Source of the DNA: JAXDJH01 sp034663635
Lineage (GTDB): Bacteria > Actinomycetota > CADDZG01 > WHSQ01
Length of the DNA: 64,000 nucleotides
Direction of reading: 5' to 3'
Assembly: GCA_034663635.1 (NCBI GenBank)
Contig: JAXDJH010000006.1
Location: 1-64,000, forward strand
In this document: in pieces, positions 52,942 to 59,348 of the stretch
Layout of the letters: each line of letters begins with the position of its first letter
Numbering within the stretch: position 1 is the first letter of the stretch
Made by a program: the position numbers and the translations under genes
The notes under the pieces: generated by a model
The model's database searches: none
Told to the model about the DNA's origin: nothing
The model's input: only the letters and a program-made list of their open reading frames with translations

Positions 52942-53630
52942 GCTCGGCCTTGGGCCTGCTGGCCGAGGCGGCGATTCGCCTCACGAGCCGTCGCGATCGC
53001 CTGAGTGCGCTGTTGGTAGAAGGACAGGATCTGAAGTTCGATCGAAAGGTCGACCTTGCGCACGGAAACGTCGGGCGGAACGTTCACGACGGCCGGTGCG
53101 AAGTTGAGGATCGACTTGACTCCGGCGTCGACGAGTTTGTCTGCGACCTCCTGCGCGGCGAACGGAGGCGTCGCGATGATTCCGATCGAGATGCCCTCAT
53201 CGATCACCGCCTCCTTGAGCTCGTCGAGATGCCTTACGACGAGATCCGCCACCTTCTTGCCGATCACCTTGTCGTCGACGTCGAAGACCGAAGCTATCCG
53301 GAAACCGCGCTCTGAGAATCCCTTGTAGGAAGCGAGAGCGCGGCCCAGGTTTCCGACGCCGATGATGGCGGCCGGCCAGTCTTGGGTCAGGCCGAGTTCT
53401 CGAGTGATCTGGTAGAGCAGGTACTCGACGTCGTAGCCGACGCCTCTTGTCCCGTAGGAGCCGAGGTAAGAGAGGTCCTTGCGGACCTTCGCTGCGTTCA
53501 CGCCGGCCATCCGGGCGAGCTCCTCGGACGATACGGTCAGGTCGCCGCGACCCTCCGCCACATCGAGGAGAGCTCGCAGGTAGATGGGGAGCCGAGCAAC
53601 GGTGGCCTCGGGGATCGGGCGGTTTCGCAT
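52938..53630 (-). CDS. rex: Redox-sensing transcriptional repressor Rex
   Basis: NADH/NAD+-sensing repressor of about 230 residues. The N-terminal winged helix (IPEATVARLPIYLRALL, SSEELARMAGVNAAKVRKDLSYLGSYGTRGVGYDV) reads DNA. The Rossmann domain follows (AIIGVGNLGRALASY). The ATG at 53628-53630 is preferred. A GTG at 53663 would add 11 residues but lies inside the operator. Rex leaves DNA when NADH rises. Probable targets here are its own rex-hem operon and the nuo operon. Confidence 0.95.
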   Translation of the reverse strand: MRNRPIPEATVARLPIYLRALLDVAEGRGDLTVSSEELARMAGVNAAKVRKDLSYLGSYGTRGVGYDVEYLLYQITRELGLTQDWPAAIIGVGNLGRALASYKGFSERGFRIASVFDVDDKVIGKKVADLVVRHLDELKEAVIDEGISIGIIATPPFAAQEVADKLVDAGVKSILNFAPAVVNVPPDVSVRKVDLSIELQILSFYQQRTQAIATAREANRRLGQQAQGRA

Positions 53631-53647
53631 CTCGTCGATTGTAGGGC

Positions 53648-53665
53648 TTGTGAGAGAAATCACAA
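53648..53665. promoter_or_regulatory. Perfect Rex operator upstream of rex-hem operon
   Basis: TTGTGA-GAGAAA-TCACAA matches the Rex operator TTGTGA-N6-TCACAA at all 12 fixed positions. It lies 17 bp upstream of the rex ATG, so Rex should repress its own operon. This is the reference site for the copy at 16440-16457. Confidence 0.9.
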
Positions 53666-53669
53666 ACGC

Positions 53670-53692
53670 AGCCCAGGCCCCTGACCTGGGCT
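53670..53692. other. Hairpin between the rex operator and the transposon
   Basis: AGCCCAGG pairs with CCTGGGCT (8-bp stem, 7-nt loop), followed on the plus strand by TTTT. In plus orientation it looks like a terminator, yet no plus-strand gene lies upstream. In minus orientation it would be a leader hairpin for rex. Confidence 0.55.
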
Positions 53693-53754
53693 TTTACATA
53701 TTGTGGATGTAGCCCCAGAACCCCTTTGTGGATTAGTGCACGAGGGCCAAGGAG

Positions 53755-53778
53755 GGGTAACTATATACTTGACACACC
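53755..53778 (+). repeat. Left terminal inverted repeat
   Basis: Begins GGGTAACTATATACTTGAC. It pairs with the inverse of 56537-56560 with three mismatches in 24. It contains the -35 element of the transposase promoter. Confidence 0.75.
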
Positions 53779-53797
53779 TGGCCCTAGGTACTAGACT
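53769..53797 (+). promoter_or_regulatory. Transposase promoter
   Basis: TTGACA at 53769-53774, a 17-bp spacer and TAGACT at 53792-53797. Transcription would start about at the transposase ATG (53804), so the mRNA is probably leaderless; no ribosome site precedes that ATG. Confidence 0.6.
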
Positions 53798-53803
53798 CAC
53801 CTC

Positions 53804-54829
53804 ATGCCAGCTAGGAAAACCACCGATCAGACCCTTCCGACCACGCTGGTCGAGGCCGTCCGGTACTTCTCGGACCTCGACGTGGCGACCGATTTCGTCG
53901 CCCAGCTTCGGTGGCCTGACGGCCCGATCTGTCCCGAGTGCGGGGGCAAGGAACACTCCTACCTGACCACCCGCCGCATCTGGAAGTGCAAGGCATGTAA
54001 GAAGCAGTTCTCAGTCAAAAAGGGCAGCATCTTCGAGGACTCCCCGATCCCGCTGGACAAGTGGCTAGTGGCGATCTGGATGGTTGCCAACTGCAAGAAC
54101 GGCGTGTCATCCCTGGAGCTTCACCGGGCGGTCGGGATCACTCAGAAGTCTGCTTGGTTCGTCCTTCACCGCATCCGGCTCGCGATGCAGACAGGCACTT
54201 TTGAGAAGTACGGCGACAAGTTCGATGGTGCGGTCGAGATTGACGAGACCTACATCGGTGGCAAGGCTCGCAACATGAACGCCGCCCGGCGTCGTCGTTG
54301 GGACCGGGACGGTGGCGACGGCCCTTTTAAGGGGAAGGTCGGCGTCATGGGCTTTCGTCAGCGCGACGGGCAGGTTGCCGTCACGGTCATTCAGGATCGC
54401 GAGCGAGACAGCTTGCACCGGGAGATTCGCAAGCGCGTCCGTCCCGACGCGACCGTGATTACCGACGAACTAGCGAGCTACAAAGGTCTGGACGAGCATT
54501 ACCAGCACAAGATCATCAACCACGCCGAGACCTACGTGAAGGGTCAGGTCCACACCAACGGCATGGAGAACTTCTGGAGTCTGCTAAAGCGTGGTCTGGG
54601 AGGAACCTACGTATCCGTCCGTCCCTTCCACCTCCACCGTTACCTAGACGAGCAGGTCTATCGCTACAACGAGCGAGAGGGATGCGATCTGGAGCGGTTT
54701 GAGGGCGTCCTAGGAATGGTGGATGGTCGTCGCGTTACCTACCGCGAGCTGACTGGGAAGGAATCAAAAAAGCCCGAGCCAACGCCCGAGCCTAGGAAGC
54801 CGAAGCCCTACCGAATGGGACCCTTCTAG
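53804..54829 (+). CDS. IS1595-family transposase
   Basis: A 341-residue transposase: an N-terminal zinc ribbon (CPECGGKEHSY, WKCKACKKQFS), a helix-turn-helix-like segment (SSLELHRAVGITQKSAWFVLHRI), and the ISXO2-like DDE/N domain. Catalytic residues are D in VEIDETYIGG, D in VITDELASY, and HTNGMENFWSLLKRG with the last N/E. The tail (about 320-341) is basic and Pro-rich. Its TAG stop shares CTAG with the stop of the next gene on the other strand. It looks intact. Confidence 0.93.
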   Translation: MPARKTTDQTLPTTLVEAVRYFSDLDVATDFVAQLRWPDGPICPECGGKEHSYLTTRRIWKCKACKKQFSVKKGSIFEDSPIPLDKWLVAIWMVANCKNGVSSLELHRAVGITQKSAWFVLHRIRLAMQTGTFEKYGDKFDGAVEIDETYIGGKARNMNAARRRRWDRDGGDGPFKGKVGVMGFRQRDGQVAVTVIQDRERDSLHREIRKRVRPDATVITDELASYKGLDEHYQHKIINHAETYVKGQVHTNGMENFWSLLKRGLGGTYVSVRPFHLHRYLDEQVYRYNEREGCDLERFEGVLGMVDGRRVTYRELTGKESKKPEPTPEPRKPKPYRMGPF

Positions 54830-54966
54830 GCAGGTTTCTTGCGCGGCTGAACCTTCCGCTCCTTCTCCTTTTCCTTCACTTCTTTGGAGGGAACAGAGAG
54901 CAGACGCCTGGTCAGGCGCTCAAAGCGTTCATATGCGGATTGCGGAGGTTGTTCAGGCTCGCTCAT
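54826..54966 (-). CDS. Small passenger protein, 46 residues
   Basis: From the ATG at 54964-54966, which overlaps the upstream stop as ATGA. The sequence (SAYERFERLTRRLLSVPSKEV, then a Lys/Glu-rich tail) resembles a large class of short helical proteins with FERLxRxLLSVPKxE found near toxin-antitoxin and mobile loci. The activity is not known. Confidence 0.6.
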   Translation of the reverse strand: MSEPEQPPQSAYERFERLTRRLLSVPSKEVKEKEKERKVQPRKKPA

Positions 54967-55391
54967 GCTGCCCGGGCAAACTTGAAGGAAAGCAGTTGGT
55001 CTCCGCTGGTCGGTGAAGAAGGAGCCACCGCTGGTGTGTAGAGGGTCGCGCATCCATTCCGAATTACCGTGACAAGGAAGTCACCAAGAGACTCCTCGGA
55101 ATCGTATGCGTACGCGTCATCACCCACCGCTCCAATTTGCGGTGAAGACGTTATGTAGAAGTAGAGCAGAGGTCCGTCGTGACCTGCCTGCACAATGAGC
55201 GTGGCAGGCAGACCTAGATCGTCCTCCAGGCCGTCGTAAACGTCCCCCATGCGGTCGTTCCAATCGGCAACGACCACGTTCGTGAAGTCGTCCCCATCAA
55301 CGATAAGTCTCTCTCTGAAAGACTCATCCAGGATGAGATCCGCCACTCTCCGACTAAGGGTTGGACGTTTGAGCGCGCTTTTGCTCGCCAT
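54963..55391 (-). CDS. Transposon passenger protein of unknown function, 142 residues
   Basis: Starts at the ATG at 55389-55391 with a GAGGGG ribosome site. It is acidic, with LIVDGDDFTNVVVADWNDRMGDVYDG in the N-terminal half and alpha/beta character (ATLIVQAGHDGPLLYFYI). No signal peptide or known motif. It overlaps the gene upstream by 38 nt and the small gene downstream by 4 nt, so the three are one operon. Unrecognised. Confidence 0.6.
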   Translation of the reverse strand: MASKSALKRPTLSRRVADLILDESFRERLIVDGDDFTNVVVADWNDRMGDVYDGLEDDLGLPATLIVQAGHDGPLLYFYITSSPQIGAVGDDAYAYDSEESLGDFLVTVIRNGCATLYTPAVAPSSPTSGDQLLSFKFARAA

Positions 55392-55725
55392 CGGTCCCCT
55401 CTCGTTTCTGCTTCTGGGTGTCCCAGAAGGACTCTTCATCGAGCCAATCCTCTACTTGAGCATAACCAGCATTAGCGCTGGAGACCCCAGTGGCAACCGT
55501 TTCGGTATTAGTCGGCCCCCTGTGGCCCTCCCTGAAGCGCTCCAACCTGATACTTCCGTCGTCCTCATTCCAGAAGAGATGCGCCAACGGCGCGGTCTCG
55601 CCAGCCAGCCAGCACTCGTAGTCGAAATCGACCACGATCGGACCTTCCTGCCGGATAAGCCTGATGGTGATCTGGCCATAGTGCTTCCGCCTCGATTTCC
55701 GATTCCAGTACTCCTCTTCGGCCAC
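55354..55725 (-). CDS. Transposon passenger protein of unknown function, 123 residues
   Basis: GTG at 55723-55725 after an AAGGAG ribosome site. It starts with a basic stretch (YWNRKSRRKHYG), followed by ITIRLIRQEGPIVVDFDYECWLAGETAP and an acidic tail (VEDWLDEESFW). First gene of the minus-strand passenger operon. No known family is recognised. Confidence 0.6.
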   Translation of the reverse strand: MAEEEYWNRKSRRKHYGQITIRLIRQEGPIVVDFDYECWLAGETAPLAHLFWNEDDGSIRLERFREGHRGPTNTETVATGVSSANAGYAQVEDWLDEESFWDTQKQKREGTDGEQKRAQTSNP

Positions 55726-56148
55726 GCCTAACTCCTTCCCCGGAAATCCGGCAGCTAGGCGTGACGCGGTCTTATCCTGCGTCTAGGTCAAGAGACACCT
55801 AGCGGTTCGATCCAGACGCCTGGGGGGGCAACCCCAGGCGCTTTCATTTCCCGTACGCACCAGGGTAGGCCCATGAGGGCGGATTCTCAGGCATTTACGA
55901 GGCGAACAAGCGTTCGGCCCCTCTGACCTGCATAAACGCGAATCGGGGTCATGTCTCTCTCTAAATGGACTTAGAGAGAGTTTTTCGCGCTCTTGCATGA
56001 GCGGCTTGACGAGGGCTGTAGGAACCGTCTCAGGACCGATGCAAACCGTCATCCAGTTACCGTGGGCTGGTGACGGACGAACGACCCGACCAAATGCAGG
56101 CTTTCCCATCAACGCCCGCTCAGTTCCTCGGTTCAGCGATCTAGTCGA
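55726..56148 (+). ncRNA. Structured noncoding region with terminators (possible small RNA)
   Basis: No convincing protein frame lies here. Going rightwards there is CTAGGT...ACCTAG (55783-55802), then GCGTCT (55780-55785 area) that could pair with AGACGC (55814-55819). Then comes a 9-bp terminator-like stem CGCCTGGGG/CCCCAGGCG (55817-55840) followed by CTTTCATTT. A very strong terminator ends at 55985. Hairpins that compete for the same bases resemble attenuators. The promoter of the minus-strand operon also must be in this stretch. A small RNA is a hypothesis. Confidence 0.4.
55955..55985 (+). terminator. Rho-independent terminator
   Basis: A perfect 10-bp stem, CTCTCTCTAA with TTAGAGAGAG, loop ATGGAC, followed by TTTTT. 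It is oriented for plus-strand transcripts, but the nearest plus-strand gene upstream is the transposase, over 1 kb away, with minus-strand genes in between. Confidence 0.8.
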
Positions 56149-56523
56149 ATGCCGACCGGGAATCGTGGCGGCCTTGCTTTGGGCTTCCTTGTCCTGGGCT
56201 TCGCGCTAATCGCCTTCGTGTCGTCACTTCCAGGGGCATATTTTGTTGCGGCGGCGGCATCTGGATTGCTAGCCGGAGGCGCTTTTCAAGCCGTAGCGGC
56301 AATCGCAGCCCTGGCTCTTCCCTGGTTAGCGTTCGCAACGTGGGTCGTCGGCTGGTGGAAGGCCTCGACGATTTTCTCGGCGCTCCTAGCTCTAGTATGG
56401 CTGCTCCCGAGCTTCTTCGCGGGCAGAGACAGCCTTCCTGGTCTCATGATTTTCACGATGGGCTGGGCGGGCATCGCATACGCGACGGCTTTCGTGGCTT
56501 TGACCCGCCCCAAAGCAAACTGA
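56149..56523 (+). CDS. Four-helix membrane protein carried by the transposon
   Basis: A 124-residue very hydrophobic protein with about four helices (LALGFLVLGFALIAFVSSLPG, AAAASGLLAGGAFQAVAAIAALALPW, FSALLALVWLLPSFF, MIFTMGWAGIAYATAFVAL). It lies just inside the right inverted repeat. Function unknown; it is separated from the rest of the cargo by the structured region. Confidence 0.6.
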   Translation: MPTGNRGGLALGFLVLGFALIAFVSSLPGAYFVAAAASGLLAGGAFQAVAAIAALALPWLAFATWVVGWWKASTIFSALLALVWLLPSFFAGRDSLPGLMIFTMGWAGIAYATAFVALTRPKAN

Positions 56524-56536
56524 CTGGGGATCAATG

Positions 56537-56560
56537 GGTGAGCCAAGTATGTAGTTACCC
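56537..56560 (-). repeat. Right terminal inverted repeat
   Basis: Read on the minus strand it begins GGGTAACTACATACTTGGC and matches the left end with three changes in 24. It borders the second copy of CCAAGGAGGG. Confidence 0.75.
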
Positions 56561-56565
56561 AAGGA

Positions 56566-56589
56566 GGGCAGCGACTTACTTGACTCACC
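56566..56589 (+). repeat. Third end-like repeat outside the transposon
   Basis: About 19 of 24 bases match the right-end sequence, in the opposite orientation, 5 bp beyond the right repeat (ACTTACTTGACTCACC core). It could be the end of a second, deleted element, or part of a longer direct repeat with the left end. Confidence 0.55.
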
Positions 56590-56592
56590 TGC

Positions 56593-56754
56593 CTAGGGGT
56601 CAGTTTCGACCGTGCAGATCCGCTCCTGTGACAGCCAAATCTGATCCCTCACTGATTCGCAGTACCACTGCTGGCCCTTCCACAACCAAAGTCCGCCCAA
56701 TACGAGCAGCGCCACGACGAGAATTATTAGCCAGCGCCGGTTGGCAAACGTCAA
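56593..56754 (-). CDS. Possible small single-helix membrane protein
   Basis: A 53-residue frame from a TTG at 56752-56754. It reads TFANRRWLIILVVALLVLGG, then LWLWKGQQWYCESV and a Cys-containing end (ERICTVETDP). The RR plus hydrophobic helix is convincing. No ATG and no clear ribosome site exist, so it may be a remnant. Confidence 0.35.
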   Translation of the reverse strand: MTFANRRWLIILVVALLVLGGLWLWKGQQWYCESVRDQIWLSQERICTVETDP

Positions 56755-56845
56755 GCTGGTTTCCAGGCCACGGTCCCGAGGCTATGCCAACTCCCGCGGC
56801 CAACTCTTATCTGAAAGCGCTCCACAGCAGCCCAGCAATCAATGG

Positions 56846-57211
56846 TCAGGGGCCGACGATCGAGCTGTCGCCAAAGAAGAGCTTGAGGAGGCCCAGGATC
56901 CCGATGATGACGAGCCAGATAATCACGTTCCGGTTCGTCATCGACGGGGGGACGTAGTCCGGTTCCCTCTGCTTCATGTACCTCATCTTGATGTCCATCA
57001 CGGAGACGTAGGTGAAGAAGATGGCTATGGGCAAACAGAGGATGAAGACCAAAAAGAATCGCAGGCCGGTAGCACCGCCGAAACTCGTCGCTGCATCGAA
57101 GACGGCGGCAAGGAACGCCAGCATGGTCCCGAAGATCACGCAAAGCGTTGTCGCGACCACTCCAAGGTGGTACTTCCTGAATTCGTCCTTGATTCCCTCG
57201 AGCATCCCCAT
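56846..57211 (-). CDS. Three-helix membrane protein of unknown function
   Basis: A 121-residue protein. Helices: LGVVATTLCVIFGTMLAFLAAVF, FFLVFILCLPIAIFFTYVSV and VIIWLVIIGILGLLKLFFG, with a basic loop MRYMKQREPDYVPPS between the second and third. ATG at 57211 or 57205. It is not close to any known family. It lies just before ccdA on the same strand. Confidence 0.7.
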   Translation of the reverse strand: MGMLEGIKDEFRKYHLGVVATTLCVIFGTMLAFLAAVFDAATSFGGATGLRFFLVFILCLPIAIFFTYVSVMDIKMRYMKQREPDYVPPSMTNRNVIIWLVIIGILGLLKLFFGDSSIVGP

Positions 57212-57251
57212 GGTCTAGAGATTTTCGCTCAGCAACGGCGTGAAAGAAAGC

Positions 57252-57962
57252 TCAGAACGATGCGGGGAACGTCTTCTGGAACCAGATCGAGAGTTGGAAG
57301 AACTGGCCGGTCACTAACAGCAGCCCGACCGCTACGAGTAGGACTCCGCTGATGAGGTTCACGGTGCGCGTGTGCTGGCGAAGCCATTTCACCGCGGTCG
57401 TCAGACGTGAGACGCCGAGACCGGCGATGAGGAACGGAAGGCCGAGGCCAAGCGAATAGACCGCGAGCAGTGCGGCCCCCTTCGCGGGCCCGCCGGTAGT
57501 CGCGCTTCCCGCCGCCATCACGAGAACCGCTCCCAGCGTTGCGCCGATGCAAGGGCTCCAGCCGAAAGCGAATGCAGCCCCGAGAACGACGCTGCCGTAG
57601 ATGCCGGCGCCGGGCGTGGGATGGAAGCGAGCCTCTCGATAGAACAACGGAATCTTCAAAGCGCCCATGAAGATCAGGCCCATGAGGATGATGAACGCGC
57701 CGCCGATCTGGGCGAGCAATCGCTGATGCTCTCGCAGCTGTGAACCCAACAACGTCGTCGTCGCGCCCAACGCGATGAAGACGAGACTGAACCCGAGGAT
57801 GAAACCAACGGCCACAGCCCAGGCCGGGATCTTGCGCTCGGAGTCGGGCCCGGCGACCCCCGACATGTAGGAGAGGTAGCCCGGCACGACCGGCAGGACA
57901 CATGGCGAAAGGAAAGAGACGACTCCCGCGGCGAACGCCACGGGGAACGATGGATCGGTCAC
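57252..57962 (-). CDS. ccdA: Cytochrome c biogenesis thiol transporter CcdA
   Basis: A 236-residue six-helix DsbD-like protein that carries reducing power from cytosolic thioredoxin to outer thiol proteins. Two conserved cysteines sit in SFLSPCVLPVVPGYLSYM and FGWSPCIGATLGAVL. The GTG at 57962 overlaps the stop of the ResA-like gene, so the reductant shuttle and its probable partner are co-translated. Confidence 0.94.
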   Translation of the reverse strand: MTDPSFPVAFAAGVVSFLSPCVLPVVPGYLSYMSGVAGPDSERKIPAWAVAVGFILGFSLVFIALGATTTLLGSQLREHQRLLAQIGGAFIILMGLIFMGALKIPLFYREARFHPTPGAGIYGSVVLGAAFAFGWSPCIGATLGAVLVMAAGSATTGGPAKGAALLAVYSLGLGLPFLIAGLGVSRLTTAVKWLRQHTRTVNLISGVLLVAVGLLLVTGQFFQLSIWFQKTFPASF

Positions 57963-58501
57963 GCGGACCTCGCGACGAGAGAATCGAGAAGCCTGAAAAG
58001 AAGCTCTTCGTCGACGGGGCCGGGGATGTGTTTCACGAGCCGGCCCTCCTCGTCGAGGAAGAACGTCTCGGGTTGGCCGGTCGTACCGTATGCGTCCGAG
58101 ATCGAGAGGTCCTCATCCCGCACGTGTGGATAATCAAGGTGGTACCGCGCTAGGAAACCCTCCGCATCCGAGCGCGCGTCCTTGACGTCAACCCCCACGA
58201 ATGCGATCCGGTCGCCGTACTCCTCATACGCGCGCTCGAACAAAGGAGCCTCGTCCGCGCATGGCACACACCACGAGGCCCAGAAATTGACTACGACGGG
58301 TTGGCCTCGCAGATCCGCGAGGGCGAGCGTGTCCCCTGCAAGCGTTTCGGTTGTGAAAGCCGGAGCGACGTCTCCTTCATGAAGATCACCGGCCCGGATG
58401 AACACGGCCACGGTCATGAGGCCTAGGAAGATCAGGGCCGGCGTCATGAGGGTTGCGATCCGCGCCCACCTCGGCTTCTCGGGCGCTCGCACGGGGTCCA
58501 C
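57959..58501 (-). CDS. ResA/TlpA-like thiol-disulfide oxidoreductase
   Basis: A 180-residue anchored thioredoxin: N-terminal helix (LMTPALIFLGLMTVAVFI), then FWASWCVPC (C78, C81) and a TGQPETFFLDEEGRL cis-Pro region. Together with CcdA it would keep apocytochrome c thiols reduced. A second, related protein lies at 26540-27136; the two differ in the dipeptide between the cysteines (VP and GP). Confidence 0.92.
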   Translation of the reverse strand: MDPVRAPEKPRWARIATLMTPALIFLGLMTVAVFIRAGDLHEGDVAPAFTTETLAGDTLALADLRGQPVVVNFWASWCVPCADEAPLFERAYEEYGDRIAFVGVDVKDARSDAEGFLARYHLDYPHVRDEDLSISDAYGTTGQPETFFLDEEGRLVKHIPGPVDEELLFRLLDSLVARSA

Positions 58502-58584
58502 GGGCCCAATCTTCGCGTGGGCGAATGGATATCTCCGCAGGTCTTTACAGACCGATAGCGCGGAGTTAGTTTCGGCGCCGAGGA

Positions 58585-58609
58585 GGGGCGGTCCCTATGG
58601 GGCCGCCCC
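58585..58609. other. Long GC-rich hairpin upstream of the Crp gene
   Basis: An 11-bp stem (GGGGCGGTCCC with GGGGCCGCCCC, one T-G pair) with a TAT loop. No T tract follows. It lies 47 bp before the Crp-like start and may be a leader structure. Confidence 0.5.
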
Positions 58610-58655
58610 AAACCGCGCCCTCACGTCATATCGGCTCGACCGATGGAGGTGTGCG

Positions 58656-59348
58656 GTGCTCGAAACGTGTGCGGTTGTCCAATCTCTCGATACTCGCGAG
58701 AGGCAAGAGCTACTCGAGCGGACGGTGCCTAGGCAGCTGGGGGCGGGCGAGGTCCTCTTCCTTGCCGGTGAATCGTGCGATCGCATCTACCTCGTGTTGC
58801 AGGGCCTCATGAAACTGTCTGCTTGCGATGAGGAGGGCCGCGAAACGATCCTCGGTCTGGCCGTCCCCGACGATCTGGTCGGCGACGTGGGTGCGCTAGA
58901 CGGTCTCGGTCAGCCCCATGACGCGATCGCGGTTACCAACTGCGTCGTGCTGGGCATCGATGCGGAGCGATTCCTGGAAGCGATGGAACGAAACGGTCGC
59001 GCCGCACTCGATTGGGCCCGGGCGATCGCGGCACGAAGCCGGTGGCTCGGGGGGGCCGCGCAGGAACGCGGATCATCCGTGGTGACTGCGCGTTTGGCCG
59101 GGCGACTGCTCGACCTCGCTGAGATGGTGGGACACATGTGCAGCGGGACGATAGAGATCGACCTGCCTCTCGCCCAATCCGATCTGGGCAAACTCGCGGG
59201 GATGTCGCGCGAGAGCGCGTGTCGAGGCTTGCGGAAGCTACAGAAGGACGGCGTTCTTACTTACGAAAGAAAGAAGCTGCGGATCTTTCGCCCCGACGCT
59301 CTCGAGCGGATCAGGTGCGAAGGGCGCGCCGCAGAACCTTGCCGGTGA
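58656..59348 (+). CDS. Crp/Fnr-family transcriptional regulator
   Basis: A 230-residue regulator: a cyclic-nucleotide-binding-fold domain (ERTVPRQLGAGEVLFLAGESCDRIYLVLQGLMKL) and a winged helix (LPLAQSDLGKLAGMSRESACRGLRKLQKDGVLTYE). The GTG at 58656 follows GGAGG. No N-terminal cysteine cluster typical of Fnr is present, although three Cys occur near the start (ETCAVV). The ligand is unknown. The last 38 bp overlap the acyl-CoA ligase gene end to end. Confidence 0.9.
   Translation: MLETCAVVQSLDTRERQELLERTVPRQLGAGEVLFLAGESCDRIYLVLQGLMKLSACDEEGRETILGLAVPDDLVGDVGALDGLGQPHDAIAVTNCVVLGIDAERFLEAMERNGRAALDWARAIAARSRWLGGAAQERGSSVVTARLAGRLLDLAEMVGHMCSGTIEIDLPLAQSDLGKLAGMSRESACRGLRKLQKDGVLTYERKKLRIFRPDALERIRCEGRAAEPCR

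Larger units (their letters stand above)
53747..56568. mobile_element. IS1595-type transposon with passenger genes
   Basis: The direct repeat CCAAGGAGGG at 53747-53756 and 56559-56568 flanks a ~2.8-kb unit with inverted ends. The ends (53755-53778 and 56537-56560) share 21 of 24 bases. Inside are an IS1595-family transposase (plus), a three-gene minus-strand operon, a structured noncoding segment and a plus-strand membrane protein. IS1595 elements usually leave an 8-bp duplication, so the 10-bp repeat and exact boundary are ambiguous by 2 bp. It inserted just upstream of rex. None of the passengers has a recognised function. Confidence 0.75.

Noticed and set aside
55779..55821. tRNA-like segment with GGTTCGATCC
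   Set aside because: The T-loop string is present, but the T stem does not pair, the anticodon loop has the wrong size and the total is too short.
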